From positions 93,763 to 157,762 of the forward strand of contig NZ_KK211165.1 in assembly GCF_000620705.1 (NCBI RefSeq): a stretch of 64,000 bases of DNA, in the 5' to 3' direction. The translations under genes were made by a program, and so were the position numbers. This stretch comes from Nocardioides sp. URHA0020 (lineage in GTDB: Bacteria; Actinomycetota; Actinomycetes; Propionibacteriales; Nocardioidaceae). The notes beneath the pieces were generated by a model that worked only from the letters and a program-made list of their open reading frames with translations, ran no database searches and was not told the origin of the DNA. Below are positions 35,673-44,919 of the stretch, one piece after another (within the stretch, counting starts at the first letter, position 1; the number at the start of each line of letters is the position of its first letter).

Positions 35673-36290
35673 ATGGACCGAGACGGAGACCTCGCCGCGG
35701 ACGCGGGTGCCCGTCGGGGCCCGGACGAGGTGCCCGCGGGCACCCCACCGGTCGACGACATCATCCGGGGCACCCGCGTCGCACGCCGACGCAAGCGGAC
35801 CGCCGGCCTCCTCGGCCTCGCCGTGGCTCTCGCGTGTGCCGCGGTCATCCAGCAGGCGGCGACCCGAGACCACGGAGCCGGAGCCGGCGCTCAGGTGGCC
35901 GCGACACCGCTCGACCTGCCCACGTCCGGCTGGTCGTCTGGAGACCCCGCCATGACGGCCGCTGCCGGCGGCACCCTGGCCGTCGACGAAGACGGTTGCG
36001 TCTACCTCGCCGGGGCCGCTGACCTGCAGGCCCTGACGCGTGCAGGATCTGCGGACCAGGAGCGACGGCGCTCGTACTGGGTCTGGCCGGCCGGGTACAC
36101 CGCCACCGTCGACGGAGACGCTCGGCTGACCATCTACTCGTACGGGTCCGTCGTGGCCCACGGCGGCGACGTCGTCGAGGTCGGCGGTGCCAGCACCTAC
36201 GTGAGCGCTGGAACGGCAGACCCGTGCCTGCCGAAGCCCGGCACCGACGAGGTCTTCATCGTCATGTCCTCCGTGCGCGTGGCACCGTAG
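35673..36290 (+). CDS. Hypothetical membrane-anchored protein
   Basis: Not recognised as a named family. The 205-residue product has a charged N-terminus with an RRRKR cluster, one membrane segment (AGLLGLAVALACAAVIQQA, about residues 44-62) and a beta-rich extracytoplasmic part with two Cys (GCVYLAG and DPCLPKP). It ends in VFIVMSSVRVAP. This is the pattern of a small surface-exposed single-pass protein. GGGGGAG lies five bases before the ATG at 35673; an ATG at 35670 is equally in frame. The gene is isolated between the tRNA and a convergent gene. Confidence 0.65.
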   Translation: MDRDGDLAADAGARRGPDEVPAGTPPVDDIIRGTRVARRRKRTAGLLGLAVALACAAVIQQAATRDHGAGAGAQVAATPLDLPTSGWSSGDPAMTAAAGGTLAVDEDGCVYLAGAADLQALTRAGSADQERRRSYWVWPAGYTATVDGDARLTIYSYGSVVAHGGDVVEVGGASTYVSAGTADPCLPKPGTDEVFIVMSSVRVAP

Positions 36291-36375
36291 CGGCGCCAGC
36301 CACGCACTCGCGGGTGACGCGTGAGCGACCCTCGACGACCTCCAGGCGAACGAGACACCTGGGGACCTTCCGCTG

Positions 36376-38406
36376 TCAGCGGGTCCCGGCCAGGCCCGAC
36401 CCGTCGAGCGCGCCGGAGTCGACGATCTGCTGCCAGATCTGCTCGCGCAGCCGGAGCAGGATCTTGGTCGTGAGGTGGTCGTGGTCGCGCCAGACCACGG
36501 TGTCGCCCAGGACCGGGCGGCACAGCGGCGCGTCCGGGCAGAGGACCGGGTTGAGGTCGACCGACCACATGTCGTCGCGGGCGACGTCCTCGGCCTGGTA
36601 CGCCGCGTCGCTGTCGTCGACGCCGATCGGCACCGGGACGAGGCACTCCGAGACGTAGGTCGCGCCGGCGAGGCAGTCGAGCGGATCCGCCTCGGCCGGG
36701 ATGGTGTTCTTGACGACCAGCGACCTGATGCCGTGGTCGTGGAAGGTGTCGAGGGTCTCGCGGGTGGTCCGGGCGAGCAGCTCGGAGAGGGTCTCGTCCG
36801 AGCCGCCGATCCGGGTGAGCGTCCCCTCGTACTTCTCGGCCTCGCCGTCGTAGCTCTGCTCGACCAGGACGACGAGGTCGGGGTGCAGCCGTGGCAGCAC
36901 GTCGTCGTACCAGTCCCCGCGGAGGTCGATGCACTTCTGGCGCAGGTCCGGCGGTCGGTTCTCGTTGGACAGACCCGCCTGCCAGGGACATCCGTCCGCG
37001 ACGTTGACGGCCAGGGTGAAGCCCTTCTCCCGCGCGAGCTCCTCGAACATCGGCAGCACCATCTTGCCGTGGCTGTCGCCGACCAGGACCACGGTCGGAC
37101 CGCCGTTGTCGACGACGTAGCAGTCCTCCGGCTGGCTGCACTTGTGGGCCCCGCCGAAGTCGTGGGCGACCGCGTCCCAGTCCAGGTCGGGCACGGGCGT
37201 GCGGTCGGAGCCGGCGTACCCGGTGCCCCCGGCCACGAGCGCGGGCTGACGGTCGCTGTGCAGGATCGGCGGCATCACCACGAACGCCGTGATGGCGCTG
37301 ACCGTCACCCCGATCGCCGCGACCGGCCACTGCCAGCGGGGAGCGCCCGGCCGACGGCGGATCGGCAGCTCGAGGATCTCGGCGGAGAGCGCGGCGAGTG
37401 CGGTGCTGAGCACGCCGGCGAGCACGGCCAGCAGCCACGGGGACACGTCGAGCACCTCCCGGAGGATCAGGATCACCGGCCAGTGCCACAGGTAGGTGCC
37501 GTACGAGATCTTGCCGAGGTAGACCAGTCCCGGCAGGGCGAACAGCCGCGTGGCCGGCCCCTCGCCCATCATCCCCACGATCAGCAGGACCGCGGCGAGC
37601 GTCGCCAGCAGTCCCCGCCAGGTGGGGCTGACGTCGAGCAGCGCCGAGGAGACCACGACCATCATCGCCAGCCCGACCAGGCCGGACCAGGCCGGGCGGG
37701 TGCGGGACCACCCCGCGCGGAAGACCTGGGCGAGCAGCGATCCGACCAGCAGCTGGTAGAGCCGGGCGTCGGTGCCGTAGTAGGCGTGGTTGGGGTCCGC
37801 CGACCTCCAGTAGAGCTGGCTGGCGACCGAGACCAGCGCGAGGACGGCGAGGCCGACCGGGAGCGCCCACGCCCGGCGCCTGCTGAGGGCCACCAGCCCG
37901 AGCAGCACCAGCGGGAAGACGACGTAGTACTGCTCCTCGATCGCCAGGGACCAGAAGTGCAGGTAGGGACTGGGCTGGAGGTCGGCGGCGAAGTAGTCGT
38001 TGGACTGGCCGAGGAAGTGCCAGTTGGCGTAGTAGAGCAGTGCGCTGCGCGCGTCGGCGACCAGCGGGAATCGCCGCACGATGCTCGTGAAGAGCACGAA
38101 GGCCACGCCGGTGGCGACCACGACCACCACGGCCGCCGGCAGCAGGCGGCGGACCCGGCGGGCGTAGAACCGACCCAGCCGCAGGGAGCCGGTGGCGTCG
38201 ATCTCGCTGAGCAGCACGCTGGTGACCAGGAAGCCCGAGAGGACGAAGAAGAGGTCCACGCCGACGAAGCCGCCGTCGAAGGTCGCCAGGCCGACGTGGA
38301 AGAGCAGCACCAGGTAGACGGCGAGCGCGCGCACGCCGTCCAGCGCGGGGCGGTGCGACCAGGTCACCCGCGGGAGGTTACGCAGGATGAGGAGCCGGCG
38401 CCGCAT
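36376..38406 (-). CDS. Acyltransferase-3/SGNH fusion (OafA-like O-acyltransferase)
   Basis: Integral membrane O-acyltransferase, about 676 residues. The N-terminal acyltransferase-3 domain (about 15-370, ten hydrophobic helices) begins RPALDGVRALAVYLVLLFHV and has GGFVGVDLFFVLSGFLVT. The C-terminal extracytoplasmic SGNH domain has the nucleophile motif VLVGDSHGKM and the C-terminal DxxH-type motif RDHDHLTT. Such proteins, like OafA, transfer acetyl groups to cell-surface polysaccharide. The ATG at 38406 lacks a good ribosome binding site; a GTG at 38367 (then TWSHRPALDG) is the alternative. The neighbouring secreted polysaccharide-lyase-like gene on the same strand suggests envelope-glycan work. 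Confidence 0.88.
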   Translation of the reverse strand: MRRRLLILRNLPRVTWSHRPALDGVRALAVYLVLLFHVGLATFDGGFVGVDLFFVLSGFLVTSVLLSEIDATGSLRLGRFYARRVRRLLPAAVVVVVATGVAFVLFTSIVRRFPLVADARSALLYYANWHFLGQSNDYFAADLQPSPYLHFWSLAIEEQYYVVFPLVLLGLVALSRRRAWALPVGLAVLALVSVASQLYWRSADPNHAYYGTDARLYQLLVGSLLAQVFRAGWSRTRPAWSGLVGLAMMVVVSSALLDVSPTWRGLLATLAAVLLIVGMMGEGPATRLFALPGLVYLGKISYGTYLWHWPVILILREVLDVSPWLLAVLAGVLSTALAALSAEILELPIRRRPGAPRWQWPVAAIGVTVSAITAFVVMPPILHSDRQPALVAGGTGYAGSDRTPVPDLDWDAVAHDFGGAHKCSQPEDCYVVDNGGPTVVLVGDSHGKMVLPMFEELAREKGFTLAVNVADGCPWQAGLSNENRPPDLRQKCIDLRGDWYDDVLPRLHPDLVVLVEQSYDGEAEKYEGTLTRIGGSDETLSELLARTTRETLDTFHDHGIRSLVVKNTIPAEADPLDCLAGATYVSECLVPVPIGVDDSDAAYQAEDVARDDMWSVDLNPVLCPDAPLCRPVLGDTVVWRDHDHLTTKILLRLREQIWQQIVDSGALDGSGLAGTR

Positions 38407-38411
38407 CCGGG

Positions 38412-38431
38412 CGCAGCGCCGAAGCGCTGCG
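38412..38431. terminator. Hairpin between heparinase-like and acyltransferase genes
   Basis: CGCAGCGC and GCGCTGCG pair perfectly around a four-base loop (CGAA). It occupies the 32-bp gap between the two minus-strand genes. It may terminate the heparinase-like transcript or lower read-through. Confidence 0.5.
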
Positions 38432-38438
38432 GCGATCC

Positions 38439-40547
38439 CTAGCGACGGCGTACGACGACGGTGCGGGTCGTGCTGGTGGCGGGACGCACGGCGGAGCTGC
38501 CGCGGTAGACGACCCGGAGGTGGTGGGTGCCGGGGCCGAGGCGGGGGAGCCGGATCGCGGCGCCGCCCTGGCGCAGCGTGCCGGTCGCGAGGGAGCGTCC
38601 GTCGACCTGGACCGTGACCCGGCCGGTCGCCTTCGCCCAGTCGCCGTGCACGCCCGTGCGGACGGTCGCCCGGGTGGTCGCCGAGATGCGTCCCGGAGCG
38701 CTCACGCGGACCCGCGCCGAGCTGCGCAGCGGCCGCACCGTGGCACGGGCGGCGTTGAACGTGATCCGGTAGCCCGCGCGGTCGATCAGCACGTCCACGA
38801 CGCGGTGCTGACCGGTGGTGGAGGTGCGCAGCACCCGGACGGTCGAGGGGCCGTGCCCCGTCGCGCGGGGCACGACCAGGGCGGTCAGCCGGGCGGACCT
38901 GCCGGACGTCGTCGCCTGGAGGGTGGGCGTCGGGACGAACTTGTTGACGTCCTCGCTGCGCCATCCCAGCAGGGTGGGCGTCTTGCGGCCCTTGACGACC
39001 GAGATCTGGGGACAGGAGCCGGCCCACACCAGGGTCGCGTCGGTGCCGGGACCGGCGGTCTCCGCACGCCCGCACCCCTTGCTCGTCACCGAGCGATCGG
39101 CGGCGAGCTGCCAGCGCTGGACGATCGGGCGCGAGGTGGGCTGGCGCACCTGGTCGTCGACCAGCAGCAGCTCGGGTGCCTTGAGGTGGATCACGGTGCG
39201 CTGCCAGGTCGCGCCGGTGATGGCGTGGGTCCGCACGCTGACGAGGTCGAGCTGGCGCGTGGAGCGGGAGGCGAGCAGCGGCGTGCGCGCGGTGCGGTCG
39301 TACGGGCGCCCCGGGATGTCGAGCACGTTGTGCGCCTCGTTGGACACGACGTACCGACGCGGTGCGCCGCCACCGCCGCCGTACACGCCGGGCTGCCAGA
39401 GGATCTGCCGCCCGTGGGCGAAGTAGCCGACGTTGCCGGCGTCCTCCTGGCCGTGCACCGCGTCCTTCATCGACTGCGCGAAGCGCACCGACACCAGCGA
39501 CTGCTGGTCGGCGCGCTGCGTGTCGAACCAGCCGGAGCGGGAGAAGGCGTAGCCGCGGCCGTACAGGGAGAACGTCCGACCGGGGTGCGGGCCGGACTCG
39601 CCCCGGGTGGCGGCGTACTCCGTCGTGGTGCCGCGGAAGGACGGCGCCGGCCGGATCGCGGAGGTGTCGCCGAAGGCGACCAGGTTGCCGTCCGGCTGCG
39701 TGGCCTGGGCGATGAAGTCGGGCATCCGCTCGAGGCGCTTGAAGAGGGCGCCCGGGGTCAGGCCGCAGGCCTCCATGCGCGTCGCGAACTCCTGGTACCA
39801 CATGTAGTTGAGCACCTGGTACTGCAGCGAGCCCTCGTCGATGACGCCCTGCTTGTCGACGGCGTTGCCGAGCATCGTCATCGCCCGCTTCACCGCCAGG
39901 TCGCGCCACGCGGGCACGTTGCTGCTGCAGCCGAGGGCGAGCAGGCCGGTGTTCTGCCACAGGCCGTGGTTGCCGACCGTGCGGTAGTGCCGAGGGTCCA
40001 TCAGCACCGCGGCATGGGCGGCCTCGGCGTCGACCAGCCACGGCGGGGGCACGTCGTACAGGCTGCCCAGGCAGACGAGCCCGATCGCGCGGACGCCGTC
40101 GACCATGTCGGCCCAGGCGTAGTGCGACGGGGACGCGTTCGGCGGGTTGTCGGCGAGCCAGTCCTGGAAGAGCGCCGCGTAGCGCTCGAGCATCGCCTGG
40201 TTGCGGGTCGCGAGCCCCACCCGGCGCAGCGGGTCGACCCACCGCAGCATCTGGTAGTTGGCGTCCCAGTTGACGTTGCTGAAGGGGTTCTCTGCCCACG
40301 TCGGGTCCACCGGCAGCCGCCAGGTGGCGAACGTCGGGAGCTTGAGCCTGCCCGCCATCAGGTCGGCCGCGAGCTGCGGGTCCTGGGGCGTCGTGCGGAA
40401 GGCGCTGCCCGAGCAGTGCGGGTCCACCTGGCTGGCGGCGTTCGGCGAGAAGGGCCCCGCCGGGTCGGCGGCGTGCGCCGGACCCGGACCCGTGACGACG
40501 ACCGCGACCGCGGCGACGAGAGCAGCGAGCGCTGCAGACAGACGCAT
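38439..40547 (-). CDS. Secreted heparinase II/III-like protein
   Basis: Exported protein of 702 residues with a Sec signal (LSAALAALVAAVAVVVTG, cleavage near PAHA-AD). The first half (about 60-330) is an alpha/alpha toroid of the alginate-lyase/heparinase type (NVNWDANYQMLRWVDPLRR). The middle has the heparinase II/III-like beta-sheet region (DAVHGQEDAGNVGYFAHGRQ). The last about 170 residues form Ig-like strands. These enzymes cleave uronic-acid polysaccharides by beta-elimination. The substrate cannot be told, and catalytic residues were not mapped. It could also be a non-catalytic relative. Confidence 0.75.
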   Translation of the reverse strand: MRLSAALAALVAAVAVVVTGPGPAHAADPAGPFSPNAASQVDPHCSGSAFRTTPQDPQLAADLMAGRLKLPTFATWRLPVDPTWAENPFSNVNWDANYQMLRWVDPLRRVGLATRNQAMLERYAALFQDWLADNPPNASPSHYAWADMVDGVRAIGLVCLGSLYDVPPPWLVDAEAAHAAVLMDPRHYRTVGNHGLWQNTGLLALGCSSNVPAWRDLAVKRAMTMLGNAVDKQGVIDEGSLQYQVLNYMWYQEFATRMEACGLTPGALFKRLERMPDFIAQATQPDGNLVAFGDTSAIRPAPSFRGTTTEYAATRGESGPHPGRTFSLYGRGYAFSRSGWFDTQRADQQSLVSVRFAQSMKDAVHGQEDAGNVGYFAHGRQILWQPGVYGGGGGAPRRYVVSNEAHNVLDIPGRPYDRTARTPLLASRSTRQLDLVSVRTHAITGATWQRTVIHLKAPELLLVDDQVRQPTSRPIVQRWQLAADRSVTSKGCGRAETAGPGTDATLVWAGSCPQISVVKGRKTPTLLGWRSEDVNKFVPTPTLQATTSGRSARLTALVVPRATGHGPSTVRVLRTSTTGQHRVVDVLIDRAGYRITFNAARATVRPLRSSARVRVSAPGRISATTRATVRTGVHGDWAKATGRVTVQVDGRSLATGTLRQGGAAIRLPRLGPGTHHLRVVYRGSSAVRPATSTTRTVVVRRR

Positions 40548-40685
40548 GAACCTTGTTCCCCCGATGGACCCCGTGCGAGCCCCGATCGGGCCTACCGCGC
40601 CCGACGAGGATATCGCCCAATCGTCGGGTGCGTGGGGTTATCGGACAGCTGCCCTCCCGAACGCCGCGGCGCCGGGGGGTGTGGA

Positions 40686-41231
40686 ATGTCCTCCATGCCG
40701 CTGTACGAGTTCGAGGGCAAGCGCCCCACCGTCCACCCCGACGCCTTCGTCGCCCCGACCGCGACCCTGATCGGCGACGTGACCGTCGAGGAGGGCGCGA
40801 GCATCTGGTACGGCGCCGTGCTGCGCGCCGACATCTGCACGATCGTGGTCGGGCGGGGGGCCAACATCCAGGACAACTCCGTGCTGCACGCCGCGCCGGG
40901 CACCAGCCTGGTGATCGGCGCCGACTCGACCGTCGGGCACGGGTGCGTGGTGCACTGCGCCGAGGTCGGCGAGCAGGCGCTGATCGGCAACGGCTCCACC
41001 CTGCTGGACGGCGCGAGGATCGGTCCGCGCACGTTGGTGGCCGCTGGATCGGTCGTCACCCCGGGCACGGAGATCCCCGGCGGCGTGGTGGCCGCCGGCA
41101 TCCCGGCCCGGCCGACGAAGCAGATCGAGGGCACCTCGTCGGAGTTCTGGATCGAGCAGAACCCGCCGTACTACCAGGAGCTCGCGCAGCGCCACCGGGC
41201 CGGCGCCCCCGAGGTCCGGGAGCAGCCGTGA
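40686..41231 (+). CDS. Gamma-class carbonic anhydrase family protein
   Basis: Left-handed beta-helix protein of 181 residues. Hexapeptide repeats run through about residues 20-135 (VAPTATLIGDVTVEEGASIWYGAVLRAD). The three metal-ligand His of the gamma-CA/Cam family are visible in DNSVLHAA, VGHGCVVHCAE. QDNSV and the C-terminal helix with WIEQNPPYYQELAQRH are typical of the YrdA/PaaY-type branch. Function may be CO2 hydration or thioester handling; the downstream crotonase overlaps it, which fits the latter. The start at 40686 or an ATG nine bases later are both possible. Confidence 0.87.
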   Translation: MSSMPLYEFEGKRPTVHPDAFVAPTATLIGDVTVEEGASIWYGAVLRADICTIVVGRGANIQDNSVLHAAPGTSLVIGADSTVGHGCVVHCAEVGEQALIGNGSTLLDGARIGPRTLVAAGSVVTPGTEIPGGVVAAGIPARPTKQIEGTSSEFWIEQNPPYYQELAQRHRAGAPEVREQP

Positions 41232-42001
41232 GTGTCCGGGTCGAGATCGACGGCCCGGTCACGACCGTCGTCGTCGACCGGCCCGGCGCCCGCAACGCCG
41301 TCGACGGCCCGACCGCTGCCGCGTTGGCCGATGCCTTCCGGGCCTTCGACGACGACGACACCCAGGCCGTCGCGGTGCTGCACGGCGAGGGTGGTCACTT
41401 CTGCGCGGGCGCCGACCTCAAGGCGATCGGCACCGAGCGCGGCAACCAGGTGACGCCCGTCGACGACGGCGACGCCGACGGCCCGATGGGGCCGACCCGG
41501 ATGCGGCTCTCGAAGCCGGTGATCGCGGCGATCGACGGGTACGCCGTGGCCGGGGGTCTCGAGCTCGCCCTCTGGTGCGACCTGCGCGTGGCCGGTGGCG
41601 ACGCGGTCCTCGGCGTATTCTGCCGGCGCTGGGGAGTGCCACTGATCGACGGCGGCACCGTGCGGCTGCCCCGGTTGATCGGTGCCAGCCGCGCGATGGA
41701 CCTGATCCTCACCGGCCGCCCGGTCGATGCCTGGGAGGCGGAGCGGATGGGGCTGGTCAACCGCGTCGTCCCCGCCGGTCACGCCCGCGCCGAGGCCGAG
41801 GCGCTCGCCCGGACGCTGGCGGCGCTCCCGCAGGCCTGCCTGCGCAACGACCGGCTCTCGGTGCTCGAGCAGGAGGGGCTGACCGAGCGGGACGCGCTCG
41901 CGAACGAGCTGCGGCTCGGCCTGGCGTCGCTCGACGCCGGCGCGCTCGACGGTGCGGCCCGCTTCGCCGGCGGCGAGGGTCGGCACGGCCACGGTGGTTG
42001 A
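41228..42001 (+). CDS. Enoyl-CoA hydratase/isomerase (crotonase) family protein
   Basis: Crotonase-fold protein of 257 residues acting on acyl-CoA thioesters. The oxyanion-hole motif GHFCAGADLKAIG lies near residue 57 and the second motif VAGGLELALWCDLRV near residue 105. Then come the trimerisation helix and VDAWEAERMGLVNRVVP. The Glu pair of classical hydratases is only partly evident, so the exact reaction is open. The GTG start overlaps the carbonic-anhydrase stop (GTGA), so the genes are coupled. The last codons and the TGA lie inside the first copy of a palindromic repeat. Confidence 0.88.
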   Translation: MSVRVEIDGPVTTVVVDRPGARNAVDGPTAAALADAFRAFDDDDTQAVAVLHGEGGHFCAGADLKAIGTERGNQVTPVDDGDADGPMGPTRMRLSKPVIAAIDGYAVAGGLELALWCDLRVAGGDAVLGVFCRRWGVPLIDGGTVRLPRLIGASRAMDLILTGRPVDAWEAERMGLVNRVVPAGHARAEAEALARTLAALPQACLRNDRLSVLEQEGLTERDALANELRLGLASLDAGALDGAARFAGGEGRHGHGG

Positions 42002-42105
42002 GGGGGTGAAGGCCGCCAGGCCTGAGCCTCGAAACCACCACCGCTGCGTCGCCCACGGTGGTTGAGGTGTGAAGGCCGCCAGGCCTGAGCCTCGAAACCA
42101 CCACC
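41993..42105. repeat. Two copies of a palindromic dispersed repeat
   Basis: Copy 1 (41993-42042) and copy 2 (42057-42105) are about 50 bp each and nearly identical, differing near GAGGGGGTG/GAGGTGTG. Each starts GGTGGTTGAGG and ends CCTCGAAACCACC, which can pair with a two-base bulge. Between are GGCCGCCAGGCCTGAG blocks also found in the repeat at 38-94. They fill the gap between convergent genes, so they may serve as a bidirectional terminator. The stop codon of the crotonase gene lies inside copy 1. Confidence 0.85.
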
Positions 42106-42124
42106 AGGTCGCCGTCGATCGGCG

Positions 42125-42478
42125 TCAGCCGCCGCGGGTCGGCGGGTCGTCGAGGCAGACCGCGATCAGCTGCGCCGAGCCGTGGTCGGTGAACACCTCC
42201 CAGCCACGGTCGTAGGAGACCAGCCGCAGGTGGCCGCTGCGCGAGCGGATGAGCGCCGAGGCCGGCGCCGCGGTCGCGAACCCCGTGGTCGAGCAGTCGT
42301 GGCGCTCGATGAGCAGCTGCACCTGCGGCGGCAGGTCGGGGGCCGTCGCGATCGCGCCGCCGCCCTCGTCGTACGGCGGCGTCCAGAGACCGGCCAGCAC
42401 GACGAGGGCCAGCGCCCCCGCCCTGATCACGAGGAGACCCACCTGCAGCCGGTGCGGCGGTGCGAGCCGGTGGTGCAT
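42125..42478 (-). CDS. Small single-pass membrane protein of unknown function
   Basis: Product of 117 residues without a recognised family. A positively charged N-terminus (MHHRLAPPHRLQVG) precedes one hydrophobic segment (LLVIRAGALALVVLAGLW, about residues 15-32). The remaining extracytoplasmic part has two Cys (RHDCSTTG and AVCLDD) that could form a disulfide. The start at 42478 has GAGGAGG directly upstream and is preferred over the longer frame to 42586. It is divergent from the MoxR gene. Confidence 0.65.
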   Translation of the reverse strand: MHHRLAPPHRLQVGLLVIRAGALALVVLAGLWTPPYDEGGGAIATAPDLPPQVQLLIERHDCSTTGFATAAPASALIRSRSGHLRLVSYDRGWEVFTDHGSAQLIAVCLDDPPTRGG

Positions 42479-42584
42479 GGGGACCTCCTCGTGCGGGACT
42501 TCCACGCCCGTCCCCCCAGGGCGGGCATGGTCCTCCCACCACCACAACGACGGACTCCTCCCGGGGGTACGCGAGGATGTGGGC

Positions 42585-43463
42585 ATGCCTCAGTCGAGCC
42601 CCTGGTTCTCCTCGCCCACCGACGCCGTCACCCGGCTGGCCGAGGCCGGCTACCTCGCCGACGCGACCACCGCGACGACGGCGTACCTCGCCGGTGCGCT
42701 CGAGAAGCCGCTCCTGGTCGAGGGTCCGGCCGGCGTCGGCAAGACCGAGCTGGCGAAGGCCGTCGCGAAGGTGACGAACGCCGAGCTGGTGCGGCTGCAG
42801 TGCTACGAGGGTCTCGACGAGGCGCGGGCCCTCTACGAGTGGAACTACAAGAAGCAGCTGCTCCGGATCCAGTCGTCGCAGGGCTCGGACCAGGAGTGGT
42901 CGGCGACCCACGACGACATCTTCACCGACGAGTTCCTGCTGACCCGGCCGCTGCTGACCGCGATCCGGCGCGCGGAGCCGACGGTGCTGCTGATCGATGA
43001 GGTCGACAAGACCGACGTCGAGGTCGAGGGGCTGCTGCTGGAGGTGCTGTCCGACTTCCAGGTGACGATCCCGGAGCTGGGCACGGTCTCCGCCGTACGC
43101 CGTCCCTTCGTGGTGCTCACCTCCAACGCGACCCGCGAGCTGTCGGAGGCCGTGAAGCGGCGCTGCCTCTACCTGCACCTGGACTACCCCGACGCCGAGC
43201 GGGAGCGGGAGATCGTGACCTCGCAGGTGCCCGACCTCGACGAGCGGATCGCCGTACGCCTGGTCGAGACGATCTCGCGCCTGCGCGAGCTCGAGCTCAA
43301 GAAGGCGCCGTCGATCGCGGAGTCCGTCGACTGGGCCCGGACGCTCGTCGCCCTGGAGATCGGCGAGCTGGACGAGAAGGCCATCGCCGACACGCTGGGC
43401 GTCGTGCTCAAGCACGCGTCCGACCAGACCAAGGCCGTCAAGGAGCTCCGACTCCGCTCATGA
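42585..43463 (+). CDS. MoxR-family AAA+ ATPase
   Basis: AAA+ ATPase of 292 residues. Walker A is GPAGVGKTEL (about residue 46), Walker B is LLIDEVDKTD (about 139), and sensor and arginine-finger regions follow (VLTSNATRELSEAVKRR). MoxR proteins act as chaperones with von Willebrand A partners, inserting metals or activating enzymes such as CO dehydrogenase. The gene overlaps the VWA gene by an ATGA junction, the classic pairing. No obvious client enzyme is encoded next to it in this window. Confidence 0.92.
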   Translation: MPQSSPWFSSPTDAVTRLAEAGYLADATTATTAYLAGALEKPLLVEGPAGVGKTELAKAVAKVTNAELVRLQCYEGLDEARALYEWNYKKQLLRIQSSQGSDQEWSATHDDIFTDEFLLTRPLLTAIRRAEPTVLLIDEVDKTDVEVEGLLLEVLSDFQVTIPELGTVSAVRRPFVVLTSNATRELSEAVKRRCLYLHLDYPDAEREREIVTSQVPDLDERIAVRLVETISRLRELELKKAPSIAESVDWARTLVALEIGELDEKAIADTLGVVLKHASDQTKAVKELRLRS

Positions 43464-44836
43464 GTGGTCTCGTCGACAGGCACATCTCCTTCCTGGAGGC
43501 GCTGCGCGCCGCCGGGCTGTCGGTGTCGCTCGCCGAGGACCTGGACGCGATCGCGGCGCTGGACGCGCTCGCGTGGAGCGACCGCTCGGTGGTGCGGGCG
43601 GGGTACGCCGCCACGCTGGTCAAGAAGCAGACCCAGCGGCCGACGTTCGACGCCCTCTTCGACGTCTACTTCCCGCGGATGGTCGGGGACGGCGTGGCCG
43701 GTCAGCGTGACGACGCGGAGGGCTCCGACGGCGCGGTGCGCGACAACGGCGAGGCGTTGGCCGGCTTCCGCGACGCGCTGGCCGACGCGCTCGCCGAGGG
43801 TGACCAGCAGGCGATGCTCGAGATGGCGGCGGAGATGATCGCCCGCTTCGGTGCGATGCCAGGGCGCGGACCGGGGCTGTCGTCCTGGTCGGCGTACACC
43901 GCGATGCAGCGAGTCGCGCCGGCCGAGCTGGTCGACAAGATCGTGCAGGCCCTGATGGCGGAGGGCCGCCTCGACGACGAGGCACGCCGCGAGGCCGGGC
44001 GCCGGATGGGCAGCTTCACCGCGATGGTCGAGGGCGACGCCCGGCGCAGAATCGCAGAGGAGAAGGGCCCCGAGCACGTCGCCAACGTGGCGATCAAGCC
44101 GTCGATCGACCGGCTCGACTTCACCGCCGCCCGGCGCTCCGACCTCGAGCAGATGCGGCGCGAGATCTACCCGCTGGCGCGCCGCCTCGCGACGCGGCTC
44201 ACCCAGGAGCACCACGCGAGGAGACGGGGTCCGCTGGACTTCCGCCGTACCGTGCGGGCCTCGATGTCCACCGGCGGCGTACCGCTCACCACCCACCACC
44301 GGCCCAAGCGACCGCACCGCACCGAGCTCGTCGTGCTGTGCGACGTCAGCGGCTCGGTGGCCAACTTCGCGCAGTTCACGCTGCTGCTCGTCTACGCGCT
44401 GCGCGACCAGTTCGAGAAGGTCCGCGCCTTCACCTTCATCGACCACGTCCACGAGGTCACCGAGCACTTCGTGCCGGGTGCCGACCCCGCTGACGTGCTG
44501 GCCGACCTCGCCGCGAGCACGGCCCACGCCGCGTTGTGGGGTCGCACGAACTACGGGCGCGCGCTGCTGAAGTTCGAGGAGAACCACCCCGACGCGCTCG
44601 GCCCGAAGTCGTCGCTGCTGATCCTCGGCGACGCCCGCTCCAACTACAGCGACCTGCACCTCGACGTGCTCGAGCGGCTCGCCGGCCAGGCCCGGCACGC
44701 GTGGTGGCTCAACCCCGAGCACCGCCGGCACTGGGACACGGGCGACTCCGCCGCCACCAAGTACGGCGCGGTCGTGCCGATGGTCGAGTGCCGCAACCTC
44801 ACCCAGCTCGGGGAGTTCGTGCACGACATCCTGTGA
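43460..44836 (+). CDS. VWA domain-containing CoxE-like protein
   Basis: CoxE-type protein of 458 residues. The first half is helical and the second is a von Willebrand A domain with the metal-ion-dependent adhesion motif VLCDVSGSV (about residue 294) and RTNYGRAL later. It is coupled to the MoxR ATPase by overlapping ATGA and is probably its substrate-targeting partner, by analogy with CoxD/CoxE or RavA/ViaA. The TGA stop lies in the first unit of a ten-fold GTGAGC repeat, so repeat changes there would not alter the protein unless the first unit were lost. Confidence 0.9.
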   Translation: MSGLVDRHISFLEALRAAGLSVSLAEDLDAIAALDALAWSDRSVVRAGYAATLVKKQTQRPTFDALFDVYFPRMVGDGVAGQRDDAEGSDGAVRDNGEALAGFRDALADALAEGDQQAMLEMAAEMIARFGAMPGRGPGLSSWSAYTAMQRVAPAELVDKIVQALMAEGRLDDEARREAGRRMGSFTAMVEGDARRRIAEEKGPEHVANVAIKPSIDRLDFTAARRSDLEQMRREIYPLARRLATRLTQEHHARRRGPLDFRRTVRASMSTGGVPLTTHHRPKRPHRTELVVLCDVSGSVANFAQFTLLLVYALRDQFEKVRAFTFIDHVHEVTEHFVPGADPADVLADLAASTAHAALWGRTNYGRALLKFEENHPDALGPKSSLLILGDARSNYSDLHLDVLERLAGQARHAWWLNPEHRRHWDTGDSAATKYGAVVPMVECRNLTQLGEFVHDIL

Positions 44837-44892
44837 GCGTGAGCGTGAGCGTGAGCGTGAGCGTGAGCGTGAGCGTGAGCGTGAGCGTGAGC
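44833..44892. repeat. Perfect hexanucleotide microsatellite (GTGAGC)10
   Basis: Ten uninterrupted GTGAGC units. The first contains the TGA stop of the VWA gene. It precedes the hairpin array at 44920-45153 in the same gap. Perfect microsatellites of this length are uncommon in bacteria and prone to slippage. Confidence 0.95.
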
Positions 44893-44919
44893 GTGGTCGC
44901 GGTTGCGGCGGGGGTGGGC

